64,000 nucleotides of DNA from NCBI RefSeq assembly GCF_000504165.1, contig NZ_AYSE01000001.1:248001-312000 (forward strand). The letters run 5' to 3'. Positions 1 through 9,558 of this stretch are shown here, in pieces (position 1 is the stretch's first letter; every line of letters begins with the position of its first letter). The notes below the pieces were generated by a model, which did not search any database, was not told where the DNA came from, and was given only the letters and a program-made list of their open reading frames with translations. The translations under genes and the position numbers were made by a program. This stretch comes from Bacillus sp. FJAT-14578. GTDB taxonomy: Bacteria > Bacillota > Bacilli > Bacillales > Bacillaceae_H.

Positions 1-806
1 TCTTGTTGTACCGCACGATCAATCAATTCTTTTGATTTGCGGATTCCATCAGCAACCGGAACTTGAATCACATGTTTCCCTTTAAAGCGTTCCATTTCTA
101 CCTGCTTATCAGCGGCAACAATAATGGCAGAGGCGTTCTCGATGTCTTCAGCTGTCAAAGCGTTTTTAACGCCTGTTGAGCCGTTTGTTTCGACTTTAAT
201 ATCCACGCCCATTTCTTTCGCTTTGGCTTTTAACGCATCAGCCGCCATATACGTATGGGCGATTCCTGTCGGACAAGCTGTAACTGCCAGCACCTTTCCT
301 TTCGTGCTTTTCTCCTCTTTTTGTTCAACCGCCGCTTCTTCCTCTTCGTCGCCTTTATCTTGGCTATCGATTAATGCCAATACATCTTCTTCCGTCTCTA
401 CACCCATAAGCTGCTCTCTGAAAGACGGATCCATCAATAATGTAGAAAGACGGGATAATGTTTCAAGGTGCGCATTATTTGCTCCTTCAGGCGCTGCAAT
501 CATGAAAAATAGATGACTTGGCTGGCCGTCTAATGATTCATAATCTACACCTGTCTTTGAACGTCCGAACGCAAGCGCCGGTGTCTGGACGGCCTTCGTT
601 TTCGCATGCGGGATGGCAATCCCTTCGCCAATTCCCGTTGTACTTTGTGCTTCACGCGCTAAAATGGCTTTTTTGAATTCTTCTTTATCAGCCAATTTGC
701 CCGCTTGATTTAATTTATCTACTAACTCATCAATTACCGCTTCTTTGGAAGAAGAAGATAGGCTCAAGATAATGGTATCTTTCTTTAAAAGCTCTGTAAT
801 TCTCAT
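1..806 (-). CDS. fruA: PTS fructose transporter subunit IIABC, N-terminal part (cut by window edge)
   Basis: Membrane permease that takes up fructose and phosphorylates it to fructose-1-phosphate. Only the first 268 residues are visible. Residues 1-145 form an EIIA domain with the phosphorylatable His in GIAIPHAKT (H67). A Glu/Lys-rich linker (about 150-168) leads to an EIIB domain starting KVLAVTACPTG, with the active Cys at 178. The EIIC membrane domain must lie to the left of base 1. Start is ATG 806 with a GGGGGA-type site just upstream. It is last in fruR-fruK-fruA, 12 bases after fruK. Domain order and neighbours make the fructose assignment strong. Confidence 0.93.
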   Translation of the reverse strand, partial: MRITELLKKDTIILSLSSSSKEAVIDELVDKLNQAGKLADKEEFKKAILAREAQSTTGIGEGIAIPHAKTKAVQTPALAFGRSKTGVDYESLDGQPSHLFFMIAAPEGANNAHLETLSRLSTLLMDPSFREQLMGVETEEDVLALIDSQDKGDEEEEAAVEQKEEKSTKGKVLAVTACPTGIAHTYMAADALKAKAKEMGVDIKVETNGSTGVKNALTAEDIENASAIIVAADKQVEMERFKGKHVIQVPVADGIRKSKELIDRAVQQ

Positions 807-818
807 AATTTCTCCCCC

Positions 819-1730
819 TTACACTTCTGCAAGCTCAATTTGTGGAAGCAATTCCTCTACTTGCTCTTTTGTACATAATTCAAGTGAAAATGCCGTTGCA
901 CTTCCTGATGCCACTCCATATTTAAAGGATTCTTTCACATCGCCTGTTTTCACGTATGAACTAAGGAATCCTCCTACGACAGAATCTCCCGCTCCGACCG
1001 AGTTTTTCACCGTTCCTTTCGGGACATTCGCATAAAGTGATGTTTCTTCGCTGAATAAAAGCGCTCCTTCACCTGCAAGGGATACGATAACGTGCTGCGC
1101 TCCCATTTCAACAAGACGCTTTCCGTAGGGGACTGCCTCTTCTACCGTTTCAATCGTTACCCCAAATAACTCTCCCAATTCATGATGGTTCGGTTTGATG
1201 AGAAACGGGCGATGTGGAAGTACGTTCATGAGTACTTCACCTGTCGCATCCACGACCACTTTTGCCCCTATTTTTCCGGCAATTTTCGCCATCGTTTCAT
1301 AAATAGAGGCTGGAACGGATTTTGGAATGCTCCCTGCCAACACGAGAATATCTTCTGAAGTCAGCTTTTCCACCATTTGCATTAAACGAGATAGCTCTTC
1401 TGTGCTTATCGCGGGACCTTGTCCATTAATTTCTGTTTCTTGTCCTGTCTTTAATTTAATGTTAATTCGAGTGTCTCCTTGAACAGAAACGAAATCAGCG
1501 GAAATTCCTTTCTCTTTTAAAGAATCGGAAATGTATTTTCCCGTAAAACCGCCGACAAACCCTAACGCCTTGCTGCTTGTTCCCAATCGATGAAGGACTT
1601 GGGAAACGTTAATTCCTTTTCCTCCCGGAAACTTCGCTTCTTTTTCAATCTTATTGAGTCCGCCCAATTCAAAAGAATCGACTTCCACAATATAATCGAT
1701 GGATGGATTTAATGTCATTGTATAAATCAT
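819..1730 (-). CDS. fruK: 1-phosphofructokinase
   Basis: Cytoplasmic PfkB-family kinase, 303 residues (normal length), converting fructose-1-phosphate to fructose-1,6-bisphosphate, the step after FruA uptake. The N-terminal ribokinase signature GGKGINVSQVL is near residue 36, and the C-terminal ATP/anion-hole signature GAGDSVVGGF, with the catalytic Asp, is near 246. Its ATG overlaps the fruR stop codon (ATGA), so the two are likely translationally coupled. Sits in the middle of the fru operon. Confidence 0.95.
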   Translation of the reverse strand: MIYTMTLNPSIDYIVEVDSFELGGLNKIEKEAKFPGGKGINVSQVLHRLGTSSKALGFVGGFTGKYISDSLKEKGISADFVSVQGDTRINIKLKTGQETEINGQGPAISTEELSRLMQMVEKLTSEDILVLAGSIPKSVPASIYETMAKIAGKIGAKVVVDATGEVLMNVLPHRPFLIKPNHHELGELFGVTIETVEEAVPYGKRLVEMGAQHVIVSLAGEGALLFSEETSLYANVPKGTVKNSVGAGDSVVGGFLSSYVKTGDVKESFKYGVASGSATAFSLELCTKEQVEELLPQIELAEV

Positions 1731-2479
1731 TGTGTCACAACCTTTATTGATGTCTCTGTTTCGAAAGATTTTAAGATGTCTGCCTCTGCCTTGCTTGTCA
1801 AAATTGTGGCTTCATTCAAATCGACAATTTTCGCAAACGAGATCTCGTTAAATTTCGATTGATCTGCCAGCACATATGCTTCACGGGATAATCGAATCGC
1901 TGTTTGTTTAATTAATGCCTCTTCCGGATCCGGGGTCGTATATCCATATGTCGTATGAATACCGTTTACACCCATAAAACATTTGTCAAAGCGATAGTTT
2001 TCAAGACTAATGAGAGCTCCACGTCCTATCATCGCTTTCGTTTTATATTTGATTTCCCCGCCGACTAAATATGTTTTAATCCCGTGTTCCAATAAAGAAT
2101 CAAGACAATGAAGACCGTTGGTTACAACGACGATTTCTTTTTGAGCTAAATATGGAATCATCTGATATACGGTTGTCCCTGCATCTAAATAAATACAATC
2201 ACCGTCTTCTACAAAACTTGCAGCAAACTCTGCGATTTCCGTTTTTTCCTGAAGGTTTTTGGAGGATTTTTCAACAATGCTCGGTTCTGATAATTTCCCT
2301 TGCAGTCTTGCTGCCCCGCCGTGAACACGTTTCAGGAATTTGGATTGCTCCAACTGAATCAGATCTCGTCTAATTGTTGATTCGGACGAGTTTGTGATGT
2401 CTGTTAACTCTTGTATTTTAACAATCTCTTGCTGTTTTAATAAATCAAGGATTAAGCGATGTCGTTCAGGTGTTAACAT
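1727..2479 (-). CDS. fruR: DeoR-family fructose operon regulator
   Basis: Transcriptional regulator expected to repress the fru operon and respond to a phosphosugar. Residues about 1-55 hold the DeoR winged helix (RHRLILDLLKQQEIVKI then SSESTIRRDLIQLE); the rest is the DeoR C-terminal sensor domain of the isomerase-like fold. An upstream GTG at 2488 is in frame but overlaps the GGAGG site; ATG 2479 lies 8 bases after GGAGG and is preferred, giving 250 residues. First gene of fruR-fruK-fruA and probably autoregulated. Confidence 0.9.
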   Translation of the reverse strand: MLTPERHRLILDLLKQQEIVKIQELTDITNSSESTIRRDLIQLEQSKFLKRVHGGAARLQGKLSEPSIVEKSSKNLQEKTEIAEFAASFVEDGDCIYLDAGTTVYQMIPYLAQKEIVVVTNGLHCLDSLLEHGIKTYLVGGEIKYKTKAMIGRGALISLENYRFDKCFMGVNGIHTTYGYTTPDPEEALIKQTAIRLSREAYVLADQSKFNEISFAKIVDLNEATILTSKAEADILKSFETETSIKVVTQ

Positions 2480-2488
2480 CACTTTCAC

Positions 2489-2738
2489 CTCCTCAATGAT
2501 TCTCTGTACTCATATCATAATGTAACCCTTTCCAAAAATCAATCATTTTCTTTCAAAAACTATCAAAATAATTCAAAGTCATTCATTTGCCTTCTTATTC
2601 TTATTGTTTACTTTAAAAACAAATCATATCAAATAAAAAATAGGGTATCCAAAGCCGGTAAAAACAGCTGTTTTGGTCACCCATGAAAGAGGAAGTTTTA
2701 TCCTATGCACTTTGCAGAACCTCCATCATAATAAAAAA
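2489..2738. promoter_or_regulatory. AT-rich leader of the fru operon
   Basis: Gene-free stretch upstream of fruR. It contains several TCAAA/TTTGA-type short repeats (2540-2580 and around 2620-2632), plausible operator half-sites for a DeoR regulator, and a 14-bp perfect palindrome AAAACAGCTGTTTT near 2661. No individual site can be assigned with confidence. Confidence 0.3.
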
Positions 2739-2766
2739 ATCGAGGAACCCCCAATGGTTCCTCGAT
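2739..2766 (-). terminator. Terminator of the SLH/propeller gene
   Basis: Stem ATCGAGGAACC / GGTTCCTCGAT with a short loop, followed on the minus strand by a run of T (complement of the A-run at 2733-2739). It lies 5 bases after the stop of the SLH gene. Confidence 0.85.
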
Positions 2767-2771
2767 CTTAT

Positions 2772-4340
2772 TTACTCCGCCTCAAATTCAATCGTCTCTA
2801 AACCAACATAAGGAATATTGGATCCTTCCATTTCGATGGTCGAGAAAACGAGGAGCTTGTTGTTCTGATAAAACATGTAATCCGGTTTTCCGTATGTTTC
2901 AAGCTGATACTTCGGCTTGAATGTCGTATAATCGTAGGCGGTAATATATTCACGATTATTGGATGTATAAAATTCGCCGTATTCCAAATCAAACGCAATG
3001 GTCTTATACGCTTTATCGAGCTTGCCGACATAACTCATATCGGAATCTTTAATTAGCGTTGCGCGGAACACATTCCCCAAGCTGTTGAAAATATATTTCC
3101 CATCAGGAGAAATCGTCAAATCCTTTCCGAGATCATGGTCTCCATGATAAGGGGAATCATATGACGACGTAAACTGCCCGTTTTCATCGAATTGGAATAC
3201 CTCCATGTCACGTGGCGACACATTTGTATCGATCGTGTAAATACGATTTAAGGAAGGATGCATTTGCATAAAACTTTGCATATATAATCTTCTTTCACCC
3301 AGCTTTTCCCCCGTCGCTTCATCGTAACTATGCATGCTTGTGTGCTGCCCGGACCCTGATGTGACAAAAACATGGCCGCTTCCGTCCGCAGCAATATCAA
3401 ACGGGTCTAAATCAATGTTAAACTGTTTTTCCAGCTTCATTTGATTGGCATCAATGATTGCGATGGCCCCTTCTTGATCCTCTGTCCACCACGTATAGCT
3501 GTGCTGCCCTTTCAATAACGTAACATAGATTTTTCCGTTTCTGTATGTCATTCGCTCCGCCGGCAGCTTCAAAGGAACGGCCGCCATTTCATACGTTTTA
3601 TAATTTAGGGCCACAACTTGATTCTCGATGGAATCGAGCACATAAATAATCGGCTGGTCGGGATGAATATCAGTGTCCTGAATTTTAAAATCGAACAACC
3701 CCTCGAGCATTGAATCTGCTGCCAATGGATTATCAGGACGGAAATCAGCTTCCAATAATCGCGCCATAAACACGGAAAAATGAGCACGGGATAATGACAG
3801 ATTCGGTTTAAACGTACCATCTCCGTATCCGGTTGTGATGTTATTGGCAGCCAATGGGCTCACAAATTCAAACGCCCAGGAATCCGGGGCAACATCCTTA
3901 AAGCCGTAAGGATAAATACCGCCCAGCTCGTAGGCATTGACTAAAATCTTGGCCATCTGGGCACGAGTCAACGTTCCCCATGGATCAAACGTACCATCCG
4001 GCTTTCCTGAAATGATTCCGAGATCAACGGCTGTCGCAATATCTTCATAGCCGTAATCGCCAGGCTGTATATCTTCAAAATTCGGATTGGGTGCATTCGT
4101 ATCGGCAAGTCCCATTTCACGCAAAATCATTTGTACTGCCTGAAGACGCTTAATGGGCTGGTCAGGTTTAAATGTACCATCCGGATATCCTTTAATAATG
4201 TTTTGATTCGTCAAGTATCCGATTTCTTCTTTATATGTGGATACATCGGTAAATGCAGTCGCTGCTTTTCCACTCGCAGGATGAATAAGCAGAGAAGCCG
4301 TCAGCGCGACGGTAGATAAAAATGCAAACGCTTTTTTCAA
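2772..4340 (-). CDS. SLH-domain surface protein with C-terminal beta-propeller-like region
   Basis: Exported cell-wall-bound protein of unknown task. After a signal peptide (KKAFAFLSTVALTASLLIHP...GKA) come three SLH repeats, each with the typical GYPDGTFKPDQ / GKPDGTFDPWG / GYGDGTFKPNL signature (about residues 28-200), which anchor proteins to pyruvylated wall polymer. The remaining ~300 residues have repeating strand patterns (YVLDSIENQVVALNYKTY, FVTSGSGQHTSMHSYD, RIYTIDTN) like YVTN/NHL propellers. A longer frame to 4457 exists, but GAGGGGG lies 8 bases before TTG 4340 and the signal peptide starts there (TTG 4343 is the alternative). Monocistronic. Confidence 0.82.
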   Translation of the reverse strand: MKKAFAFLSTVALTASLLIHPASGKAATAFTDVSTYKEEIGYLTNQNIIKGYPDGTFKPDQPIKRLQAVQMILREMGLADTNAPNPNFEDIQPGDYGYEDIATAVDLGIISGKPDGTFDPWGTLTRAQMAKILVNAYELGGIYPYGFKDVAPDSWAFEFVSPLAANNITTGYGDGTFKPNLSLSRAHFSVFMARLLEADFRPDNPLAADSMLEGLFDFKIQDTDIHPDQPIIYVLDSIENQVVALNYKTYEMAAVPLKLPAERMTYRNGKIYVTLLKGQHSYTWWTEDQEGAIAIIDANQMKLEKQFNIDLDPFDIAADGSGHVFVTSGSGQHTSMHSYDEATGEKLGERRLYMQSFMQMHPSLNRIYTIDTNVSPRDMEVFQFDENGQFTSSYDSPYHGDHDLGKDLTISPDGKYIFNSLGNVFRATLIKDSDMSYVGKLDKAYKTIAFDLEYGEFYTSNNREYITAYDYTTFKPKYQLETYGKPDYMFYQNNKLLVFSTIEMEGSNIPYVGLETIEFEAE

Positions 4341-4468
4341 CAAATGAACCCCCTCAAACAAATCACTATTACTTTGTAAATCTATCATGTCAAATGAAGA
4401 AAAAAAACGTGTCGTTCTTCCCATTTTTAACCGGGAAAAGAATGAAATATATTCCATTAATCCATTTT

Positions 4469-5734
4469 TTATTGTTTAGGACTTCGAAGACCTGCTTGCT
4501 CTAGAATGATACATGTCAGAACACCTGTAATCATCCCGTTGTTTAACAAAGGAAGCAAAAAGACGGGAATAGAAACAAGCGCTTGGGCAGGGACGGCGAA
4601 AACACCTACGCCCGCCATCAATGACATACATAAAATGATGACTCGCCACTCATCCTTCATCGATTCTTTTAACTGATGAATTCCCGACTTCAGCAAATTG
4701 ACGAAAGCAAAGAATACAACTGCATATCCAACAGGTGAAGGAATAAGCGAAAAAAGATAGGATAAGAGCGGAAAACAAGAAATGATAATCAGCAAAAGAC
4801 TTGCTATGATAAACGGCAGCCTTGCCCTCATTCCCGTAATCGTAATGAATCCAGCCGTATGCGAATTGGAAATCGCTCCGACGCTTGAAAATATCCCCGC
4901 CAGTATCTGCGTCACTCCCGTCACCGTACCCGCTGCCCGATACACATTTTGCCGCGGGCGCTGTACCGCTTCTTCCACTACTTTAATGCTGGCAATTAAA
5001 TTGATCATTAAAAGAAAGGCCGTCATGGCCGAAACGAGAATGATACTCGAATTGAATTGCGGTATTCCCCATGCAAACCACTCGGGAAAGGCAAACACCT
5101 CATCGGGCTTCTCAGTGGTCTTTATTAACAATCCAAAAACCCAAAATATCCCCCAGCCCAATAATAAGGATAAGAGCAGCGAATACATATTCAAAAACGA
5201 TCGTTTACTTTTTGAAAGCATAATGCTGATAACCACTGTCAAAAGAGACGCTGCCGCCACTTTCAGCGAAACAGCGCTTCCCATGTAACCGATTCCAAGC
5301 ATACCCTTTATAAACGAACCGCTCAGCTGAAAAACAAGCAGCACTATATACGTGCCTGTCACAAGCGGGGTGAACAGTGATTTTACTTTTTCAAGCAGTC
5401 CCAGCAAACTAAATAAAACAAACATTCCTCCGCACAAAACCATCGCCATCTCCAGCTGGCGAAGCAGCTCGTATTGGCTGTACATCGCCGTCATTCCTGA
5501 AAAGGCCAAAAACACTCCCCACCATAATCCCGCAGGCCCTTCCAATATGGGCAGCCGATGACCGACTATAATATGCAAGAGACAAGATACCCCAATGATA
5601 AAAAAAGTTCTCTGCAGCAATTGGGCGACTTCCGCCTGCGGCAGATCGAATGCCGCTCCTATTGAAATCGGTGTAACAAGACTTCCAATCAAGATGAATA
5701 ACAGCCATTGAATGGATTGTAAAGAAACTTTCAT
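4469..5734 (-). CDS. Xanthine/uracil permease family transporter (NCS2)
   Basis: Multi-pass membrane protein of the nucleobase:cation symporter-2 family, 421 residues. The NCS2 pattern is visible: LPILEGPAGLWWG in the first third (usually EGTxxPxxxG), and the later region VGAISNSHTAGFITITGMRAR corresponding to the substrate-binding QNxGxxxLTGVxSR segment. Substrate (xanthine, uracil or another base) cannot be read from the sequence; departures from the usual signatures suggest a divergent subfamily. ATG 5734 is preferred over 5740 because GGGGG is 7 bases upstream. Stands alone on this strand. Confidence 0.8.
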   Translation of the reverse strand: MKVSLQSIQWLLFILIGSLVTPISIGAAFDLPQAEVAQLLQRTFFIIGVSCLLHIIVGHRLPILEGPAGLWWGVFLAFSGMTAMYSQYELLRQLEMAMVLCGGMFVLFSLLGLLEKVKSLFTPLVTGTYIVLLVFQLSGSFIKGMLGIGYMGSAVSLKVAAASLLTVVISIMLSKSKRSFLNMYSLLLSLLLGWGIFWVFGLLIKTTEKPDEVFAFPEWFAWGIPQFNSSIILVSAMTAFLLMINLIASIKVVEEAVQRPRQNVYRAAGTVTGVTQILAGIFSSVGAISNSHTAGFITITGMRARLPFIIASLLLIIISCFPLLSYLFSLIPSPVGYAVVFFAFVNLLKSGIHQLKESMKDEWRVIILCMSLMAGVGVFAVPAQALVSIPVFLLPLLNNGMITGVLTCIILEQAGLRSPKQ

Positions 5735-5825
5735 GTTCATTCCCCCGTTCTTCTTTCTCTTTCTATCATATCGACTCAGCCCCTTCCTGCCCTCACACTT
5801 TAGTCTGAGAAAAGGTTACAAAAAT

Positions 5826-5858
5826 GGCCTCAAAACCATTCACATTGGTTTTGAGGCC
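5826..5858 (-). terminator. Terminator after the ferredoxin-like gene
   Basis: Stem GGCCTCAAAACC / GGTTTTGAGGCC, 12 bp perfect, 9-base loop, followed on the minus strand by ATTTTTG. Ends the transcript of the 7008-5867 gene pair. Confidence 0.85.
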
Positions 5859-5866
5859 CTCTATGG

Positions 5867-6145
5867 TTACCGTTCCGTTTTTCCTATCATTGCCTGAATC
5901 AGCTTCCTGCCCTCGTCTTCAGTCATTTCCCCATACCAAACATCATCCGGATACACGATGACAATCGGTCCCTCCTTACACTTTCCGTTACACAGTGTTT
6001 TGGTCGTGTGAATGTCATGTCCGGCGTTCGGCTGGCGGATTTCATCACGAATGGATTTCGTCACATCTTCTGCCCCGTTTCGGATGCAGCTTTTGCCGCT
6101 GCAAAGAAACAGCTGTTTCATGAAAGGATGATTCAGCTTTCTCAT
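5867..6145 (-). CDS. Thioredoxin-like [2Fe-2S] ferredoxin
   Basis: Small (92 residues) cytoplasmic protein of the NuoE-like 2Fe-2S ferredoxin family. Four Cys suited to one cluster are visible: FLCSGKSC near residues 14-19 and LCNGKC near 51-56, followed by a VYPDDVWY segment typical of the fold. ATG 6145 overlaps the stop of the upstream His-rich protein (ATGA), so they are coupled. A longer in-frame ORF to 6205 lacks a start signal. Electron carrier role is from the family; its partner is unknown, though the coupling points to the upstream exported protein or copper handling. Confidence 0.8.
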   Translation of the reverse strand: MRKLNHPFMKQLFLCSGKSCIRNGAEDVTKSIRDEIRQPNAGHDIHTTKTLCNGKCKEGPIVIVYPDDVWYGEMTEDEGRKLIQAMIGKTER

Positions 6146-7008
6146 TGTACCTCTACCACAAACGGAAATACTCTGACGGCTCCGTCTTGTTTGAACTCGG
6201 CCCAAATTTTATAAAGTCCCGGCTCAGCAAAACTTGTTTCAAAAATGGTGTCTTGGTCATTTGCCGGGTGAACATGAAGGTACTCTTCACCGCTTTCATC
6301 CAAAATGACGACATGGCCCTGTGCCCCTAAATACGGCTCAGGCTGTTTTCCATGTAAATCAAATGTCAATATCACGTCTTGGCCTGCTTTCAACTCGCTT
6401 GGATTCAACGTCACCTTGTAATCGTCCACCTTTTGCTCGAGAACGGCATCAGCCGTCAGCTGCGGGTGTGCATGTTCTTTCTCTTGTTCACCAATGGTAA
6501 ATGAAAGGGGATTGACAGCATATGATTGATTTTTCGGTTTGATATCGATAAACGCTTTATAAGAACCGCTCGGCAATGAATGATTGATTTTAAACTTCCC
6601 TGGTCCGGTTTGTTCTGGATGCAGGTGGACATATTTCTCTAAATGATCATCTACTACGATTAAATGAAGCAGTTTTTCGTGGTTCACTTCCAGCTCTTCT
6701 ACTGTATTCCCTTGCTGATCCTGTAAGGAAATGTTCATCTCTTTATTTGAAACATCAATGTTTGCGACTACTTCACTTTCTGTCGTCCCGTGACCGCTAT
6801 GGTCTCCCTGTTGATCATCATGTGCTGCTTCATGCCCGCCCTGCTCATGAATTTCTCCTTCTTCATGTGTATCGGCTGTATCTTCTTTATGAGCAGCACC
6901 CTGCTCGTGGGCAGGTGCCGCTTCCTCACCTGCCAAACTGGCGTACACATTATATCCGGCTATTACTATAAGCAAATAAACAACCGCTGAAATTGCCCAC
7001 TTTTTCAT
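6142..7008 (-). CDS. His-rich membrane-anchored protein with YtkA/FixH-like domains
   Basis: 288 residues: one N-terminal membrane anchor (WAISAVVYLLIVIAGYNVYAS), then a low-complexity linker at 30-75 dense in His, Glu and Asp (HEQGAAHKED, HEEGEIHEQGGHEAAHDD), then two Ig-like beta domains with YVHLHPE and YLHVHPAND motifs as in YtkA/FixH-type copper-associated proteins. Predicted to face outward and bind copper or another soft metal. Lies 40 bases downstream of copA on the same strand, and its stop overlaps the ferredoxin start. Metal binding is inferred from composition and context. Confidence 0.7.
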   Translation of the reverse strand: MKKWAISAVVYLLIVIAGYNVYASLAGEEAAPAHEQGAAHKEDTADTHEEGEIHEQGGHEAAHDDQQGDHSGHGTTESEVVANIDVSNKEMNISLQDQQGNTVEELEVNHEKLLHLIVVDDHLEKYVHLHPEQTGPGKFKINHSLPSGSYKAFIDIKPKNQSYAVNPLSFTIGEQEKEHAHPQLTADAVLEQKVDDYKVTLNPSELKAGQDVILTFDLHGKQPEPYLGAQGHVVILDESGEEYLHVHPANDQDTIFETSFAEPGLYKIWAEFKQDGAVRVFPFVVEVQ

Positions 7009-7028
7009 CGTTTTCTCCCCTTTTATAA

Positions 7029-7047
7029 GAGAGGGATCGTCCCTCTC
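7029..7047 (-). terminator. Hairpin after copA
   Basis: GAGAGGGA-tcg-TCCCTCTC, ending 1 base before the copA stop codon. It is followed on the minus strand only by TTATAAAA, so it may be an attenuator that lets some transcription pass into the His-rich gene. Confidence 0.5.
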
Positions 7048-7048
7048 C

Positions 7049-9466
7049 CTATAGTTTCACTCTTTGTAAACGCAAGGCATTAAGCACAACCGAAACGGAA
7101 CTGAAGGCCATTGCCGCTCCTGCCAGCCATGGAGCCAAAAATCCGAGCGCTGCTACCGGAATGCCGAGTGCATTGTAAGCAAAAGCCCAGAATAAATTTT
7201 GTTTGATGTTCGCAATCGTCTTTTTACTCATGAAGATGGCATCCGCAATGCTCATTAAATCGCCACGCATGAGAGTGATATCCGCCGCTTCCATGGCTAC
7301 GTCTGTACCTGTGCCAATGGCCATTCCAATATCCGCCACTGCTAATGCCGGCGCATCATTGATGCCGTCACCAACCATCGCCACTTTCTTTCCTTCCGCC
7401 TGTAATTTTTTCACGACATTCGCTTTTCCTTCCGGAAGTACCTCAGCAATGACGAAATCGATATCGACTTGTTTTGCAATTGCTTCAGCTGTTCGTTGAT
7501 TGTCCCCTGTCATCATGACAACCTCAAGACCCATTTCCTTCAATCTTCTTACCGCTTCTTTGGACGTATCTTTTACGGTATCGGCTACCGCAACTGTTCC
7601 GGCATATACATGGTCGATGGCGACAAGCATAGCCGTTTTGCCGTTCTGCTCCATCTCTTCCATTGCCTTTAAAGCGAAGTCGATGGCCACATCATATTGT
7701 TTCATCAATTTCCTTGTACCAATTAACAATTCTTTTCCATTTACGGTTGCTTTAATCCCATATCCGGGAATAGCCTCAAACGCTGCCGATTCCGTCAACT
7801 CGATTCCTTTTTCACGAATGCCTGCTACAATTGCTTCCGCTAATGGATGCTCTGATTGTTTTTCCGCAGTTCCGACAAGTTGTAAAAATTCTCTCTCGTC
7901 CACGCCAGAAGCGACTGTTACATCTGTTAAAACGGGTTCACCGTTTGTAACGGTTCCCGTTTTATCCAAAACGACTGTCGTAATACGGTGTGTCGTTTCC
8001 AAATGCTCTCCGCCTTTAAATAGAATCCCGAACTCCGCGGAACGGCCCGAACCTGCCATGATGGAGGTAGGTGTCGCAAGGCCCAATGCACAAGGGCATG
8101 CAATAACGAGTACTGCAATTAATTTTTCTAACGCTTCGGCAAAGTTTCCTGGATCCACGATGAAAAACCAAACAAGGAATGTCACCACAGCAATACCAAC
8201 AACAATCGGGACGAAAATGCCCGAGATTTGATCGGCTAAACGCTGGATCGGCGCTTTCGACCCTTGCGCTTCTTCCACGACTTTAATGATTTGCGCCAAT
8301 GCGGTGTCGCGTCCTACTTTTATTGCTTTTATTTTTAAGAAGCCATTCTTGTTGATTGTTGCGCCAATAACCGCGTCACCGACCGTTTTATCGACCGGAA
8401 CGCTTTCTCCCGTCAGCATCGATTCATCCAATGCGGAGCGGCCTTCGATAATTTCACCATCTACCGGCACTTTTTCTCCGGGTTTTACGTATATGATGTC
8501 TCCTGTCACAACCTCTTCCAGCGGTATTTCCATTTCTTTTCCGTCCCGGACGACTGTTGCCGTTTTCGCCTGCAAGCCCATCAGCTTTTTGATGGCTTCT
8601 GATGAACGCCCTTTTGCTTTTGCTTCAAACAGCTTTCCAAGAATGATCAACGTGATTAAAACGGCACTCGTTTCAAAATACAATTCGACCATATGTGTAT
8701 CCGAACCAATCGATGCAATGGAGAGATAAAGGCTGTAGAAATAAGCAGCCGATGTACCGAGTGCAACCAACACATCCATGTTGGCACTTTTATTGTGAAG
8801 CGCTTTATATGCCCCCACGTAAAACTGTTTCCCGATGATGAACTGCACAGGTGTAGCTAAGGCGAATTGTACCCACGGGTTCATGAACATCTCAGGAAGC
8901 CAAATGAACGAGGTAAAGCTGAAGTGGCTTACCATCGCCCATAAAAGCGGGACGGATAAAATCAAAGAAAAGATGAATTTTCCTTTTTGATTTTCGAGCT
9001 CTCTTGCCCGCAGTTCTGCCACGTCTTCTTGTTTCTCGCTTTTTACACTGGCTCCATAACCAAGTTTTTCTACACGTGCAATCATATCTTGAATACCCAC
9101 TGCACCAGGACCGTATTCAACCGTCGCACTTTCAAGCGCCAAATTGACCGTTGCCTTTGTGACGCCCTCCAGCTTATTCAGTCCTTTTTCAATGCGGGTT
9201 GCACAGGCGGCACACGTCATTCCCGTAATATTGAATTCCGCTTTTTCACTTATGATGTCATATCCTAAGTTGCGGACCTTCTGCTGAAAACCCTCAATCT
9301 TTACGATATTCGGATTGTATTTAATCGTAGATTTCTCCAATGCAAAATTGACATTGGCATCCTCTACACCTTCCATTTTCTTGAGCCCCTTCTCAATGCG
9401 ATTTGCACAAGCGGCACATGTCATTCCCGCAATCTGGAGATTGGCTTCCTTGATATTCTCGCTCAT
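7049..9466 (-). CDS. copA: Copper-exporting P1B-type ATPase
   Basis: Pumps Cu(I) out of the cytoplasm, 805 residues. Two N-terminal heavy-metal domains each carry GMTCAACA (about 13-20 and 81-88). Then come membrane helices with the CPC ion-binding motif ([11 protein letters not shown]), the phosphorylated Asp in [12 protein letters not shown], the SEHPLAEAI nucleotide motif, and the hinge [16 protein letters not shown]. The in-frame ATG at 9481 is upstream of the GGAGGA site; ATG 9466, 6 bases after it, is the better start. A CsoR-type operator lies just upstream. Chaperone CopZ and sensor CsoR are encoded behind it on the same strand. Confidence 0.96.
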   Translation of the reverse strand: MSENIKEANLQIAGMTCAACANRIEKGLKKMEGVEDANVNFALEKSTIKYNPNIVKIEGFQQKVRNLGYDIISEKAEFNITGMTCAACATRIEKGLNKLEGVTKATVNLALESATVEYGPGAVGIQDMIARVEKLGYGASVKSEKQEDVAELRARELENQKGKFIFSLILSVPLLWAMVSHFSFTSFIWLPEMFMNPWVQFALATPVQFIIGKQFYVGAYKALHNKSANMDVLVALGTSAAYFYSLYLSIASIGSDTHMVELYFETSAVLITLIILGKLFEAKAKGRSSEAIKKLMGLQAKTATVVRDGKEMEIPLEEVVTGDIIYVKPGEKVPVDGEIIEGRSALDESMLTGESVPVDKTVGDAVIGATINKNGFLKIKAIKVGRDTALAQIIKVVEEAQGSKAPIQRLADQISGIFVPIVVGIAVVTFLVWFFIVDPGNFAEALEKLIAVLVIACPCALGLATPTSIMAGSGRSAEFGILFKGGEHLETTHRITTVVLDKTGTVTNGEPVLTDVTVASGVDEREFLQLVGTAEKQSEHPLAEAIVAGIREKGIELTESAAFEAIPGYGIKATVNGKELLIGTRKLMKQYDVAIDFALKAMEEMEQNGKTAMLVAIDHVYAGTVAVADTVKDTSKEAVRRLKEMGLEVVMMTGDNQRTAEAIAKQVDIDFVIAEVLPEGKANVVKKLQAEGKKVAMVGDGINDAPALAVADIGMAIGTGTDVAMEAADITLMRGDLMSIADAIFMSKKTIANIKQNLFWAFAYNALGIPVAALGFLAPWLAGAAMAFSSVSVVLNALRLQRVKL

Positions 9467-9479
9467 CCTAGTTCCTCCC

Positions 9480-9496
9480 ATACCTATAAGGGGTAT
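9480..9496 (-). promoter_or_regulatory. CsoR-type operator of copA
   Basis: Palindrome ATACC-N7-GGTAT, the form recognised by copper sensor CsoR in Bacillus, placed 14 bases upstream of the copA start next to the ribosome binding site. Similar sites precede csoR and the MFS gene. Confidence 0.7.
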
Positions 9497-9558
9497 ATTT
9501 TTTTCCTAAGAGAAGGAGCTCACTTAATAGCTCCTTTCATCATCTTTTGTTTTATTAC

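Noticed and set aside
124..1035. Plus-strand frames opposite fruA and fruK
   Set aside because: Shadows of the minus-strand fru genes, without ribosome sites or domains.
7500..8231. 243-codon plus-strand frame inside copA
   Set aside because: Antisense shadow of a well-defined P-type ATPase; Ser/Thr/Pro-rich composition is typical of such shadows.
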